Shown piece after piece: positions 5,355 through 5,436 of a stretch of 5,436 nucleotides of DNA. The stretch comes from Rhodoferax sp. Its GTDB lineage: Bacteria; Pseudomonadota; Gammaproteobacteria; Burkholderiales; Burkholderiaceae_C. The DNA is taken from positions 1 through 5,436 of the forward strand of contig JAIFMR010000198.1 in assembly GCA_020048255.1 (NCBI GenBank), written 5' to 3'. The translations under genes and the position numbers were made by a program. A model generated the notes under the pieces. The model saw only the letters and a program-made list of their open reading frames with translations, was not told where the DNA came from and made no database searches. Each line of letters starts with the position of its first letter. The stretch's first letter is position 1.

Positions 5355-5436
5355 CTACGCGACCTGGGTAAAACGCTCCTCGTAAAGAATGGCAAACTGG
5401 TTCATGGCCGCCTTCCAGTTGTTAGCAGCCCGGCCC
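5355..5436 (-). CDS. IS256/mutator-family transposase, C-terminal end only
   Basis: Read leftward from the window edge, the frame gives the 26 residues GRAANNWKAAMNQFAILYEE then RFTQVA, and a TAG stop at 5357-5355. The pattern NW-x-x-A-x-NQFAIL-(F/Y)-E-x-R is the conserved C-terminal end of IS256-type (mutator) transposases, which carry a DDE catalytic core and move DNA by a copy-out mechanism. None of the catalytic residues is within the window, so it cannot be said whether the enzyme is intact. The frame is too short for automated gene callers on this fragment. Confidence 0.72.
   Translation of the reverse strand, partial: GRAANNWKAAMNQFAILYEERFTQVA

Larger units (their letters stand above)
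5160..5436 (-). mobile_element. IS256/mutator-family insertion sequence, one end only
   Basis: The right edge of the window holds the transposase 3' end and its outer terminal sequence. The element starts close to 5160-5165, behind the paraslipin gene, with its transposase pointing toward that gene. The family call rests on the transposase tail (NNWKAAMNQFAILYEERF) and on an outer end reading GGGAGTGTCAGG then TTTCTGTGTGCGAGG, typical of IS256-like termini as I recall them. The other end and any 8-9 base target duplication lie outside the window, so completeness and exact border are unknown. About 190 bases separate the transposase stop from the end, which is long for this family. Confidence 0.7.

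Overview
The window looks like ordinary chromosome of a betaproteobacterium of the order Burkholderiales, most likely a Comamonadaceae member of the Rhodoferax/Polaromonas type. This rests on protein style alone: a FabI starting MGFLTGKKLLITGVLSNRSI, a ~760-residue Orn/Lys/Arg decarboxylase ending YFADCVRA, an ExbB-like leader ending in NPYGIEA, and an NfeD-paraslipin pair. By eye the base composition is only moderately GC-rich, low for that family. No genome comparison could be run, so the genus is a guess.

Layout, left to right. (1) Bases 1-203, minus strand: the first 67 codons of a MotA/TolQ/ExbB-type proton channel, with a GTG start and a signal peptide, running off the left edge. (2) Bases 204-503: a divergent intergenic region without a convincing gene; it holds a start-stop element (ATG-TAA behind a good Shine-Dalgarno) shortly before fabI. 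(3) Bases 504-1295, plus: fabI, enoyl-ACP reductase, complete, with the full Tyr146/Tyr156/Lys163 catalytic set. (4) Bases 1296-1368: a strong intrinsic terminator between convergent genes. (5) Bases 1369-3657, minus: a complete PLP-dependent basic amino-acid decarboxylase. (6) Bases 3658-3786: a short divergent promoter region. (7) Bases 3787-5145, plus: a two-gene operon of a short NfeD protein and a paraslipin (SPFH/band 7) membrane scaffold. (8) From about 5160 to the right edge: one end of an IS256/mutator-type insertion sequence, with the last 26 codons of its transposase on the minus strand.

How the genes relate. FabI supplies the last reduction of each fatty-acid elongation cycle. The decarboxylase makes a polyamine or diamine and consumes protons, so it may serve acid stress or polyamine supply. 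NfeD and paraslipin are a conserved partner pair in bacterial membranes, often compared with lipid-raft scaffolds. ExbB would energise TonB-dependent outer-membrane uptake. These are separate transcription units; only nfeD and the paraslipin gene clearly form an operon.

I found no evidence of an undescribed system. The points most worth checking are the unusual residues in FabI, the start codon of the paraslipin gene, the terminator with an alternative fold that may be a dispersed repeat, the start-stop element before fabI, and the IS end with paired hairpins directly behind the membrane operon.
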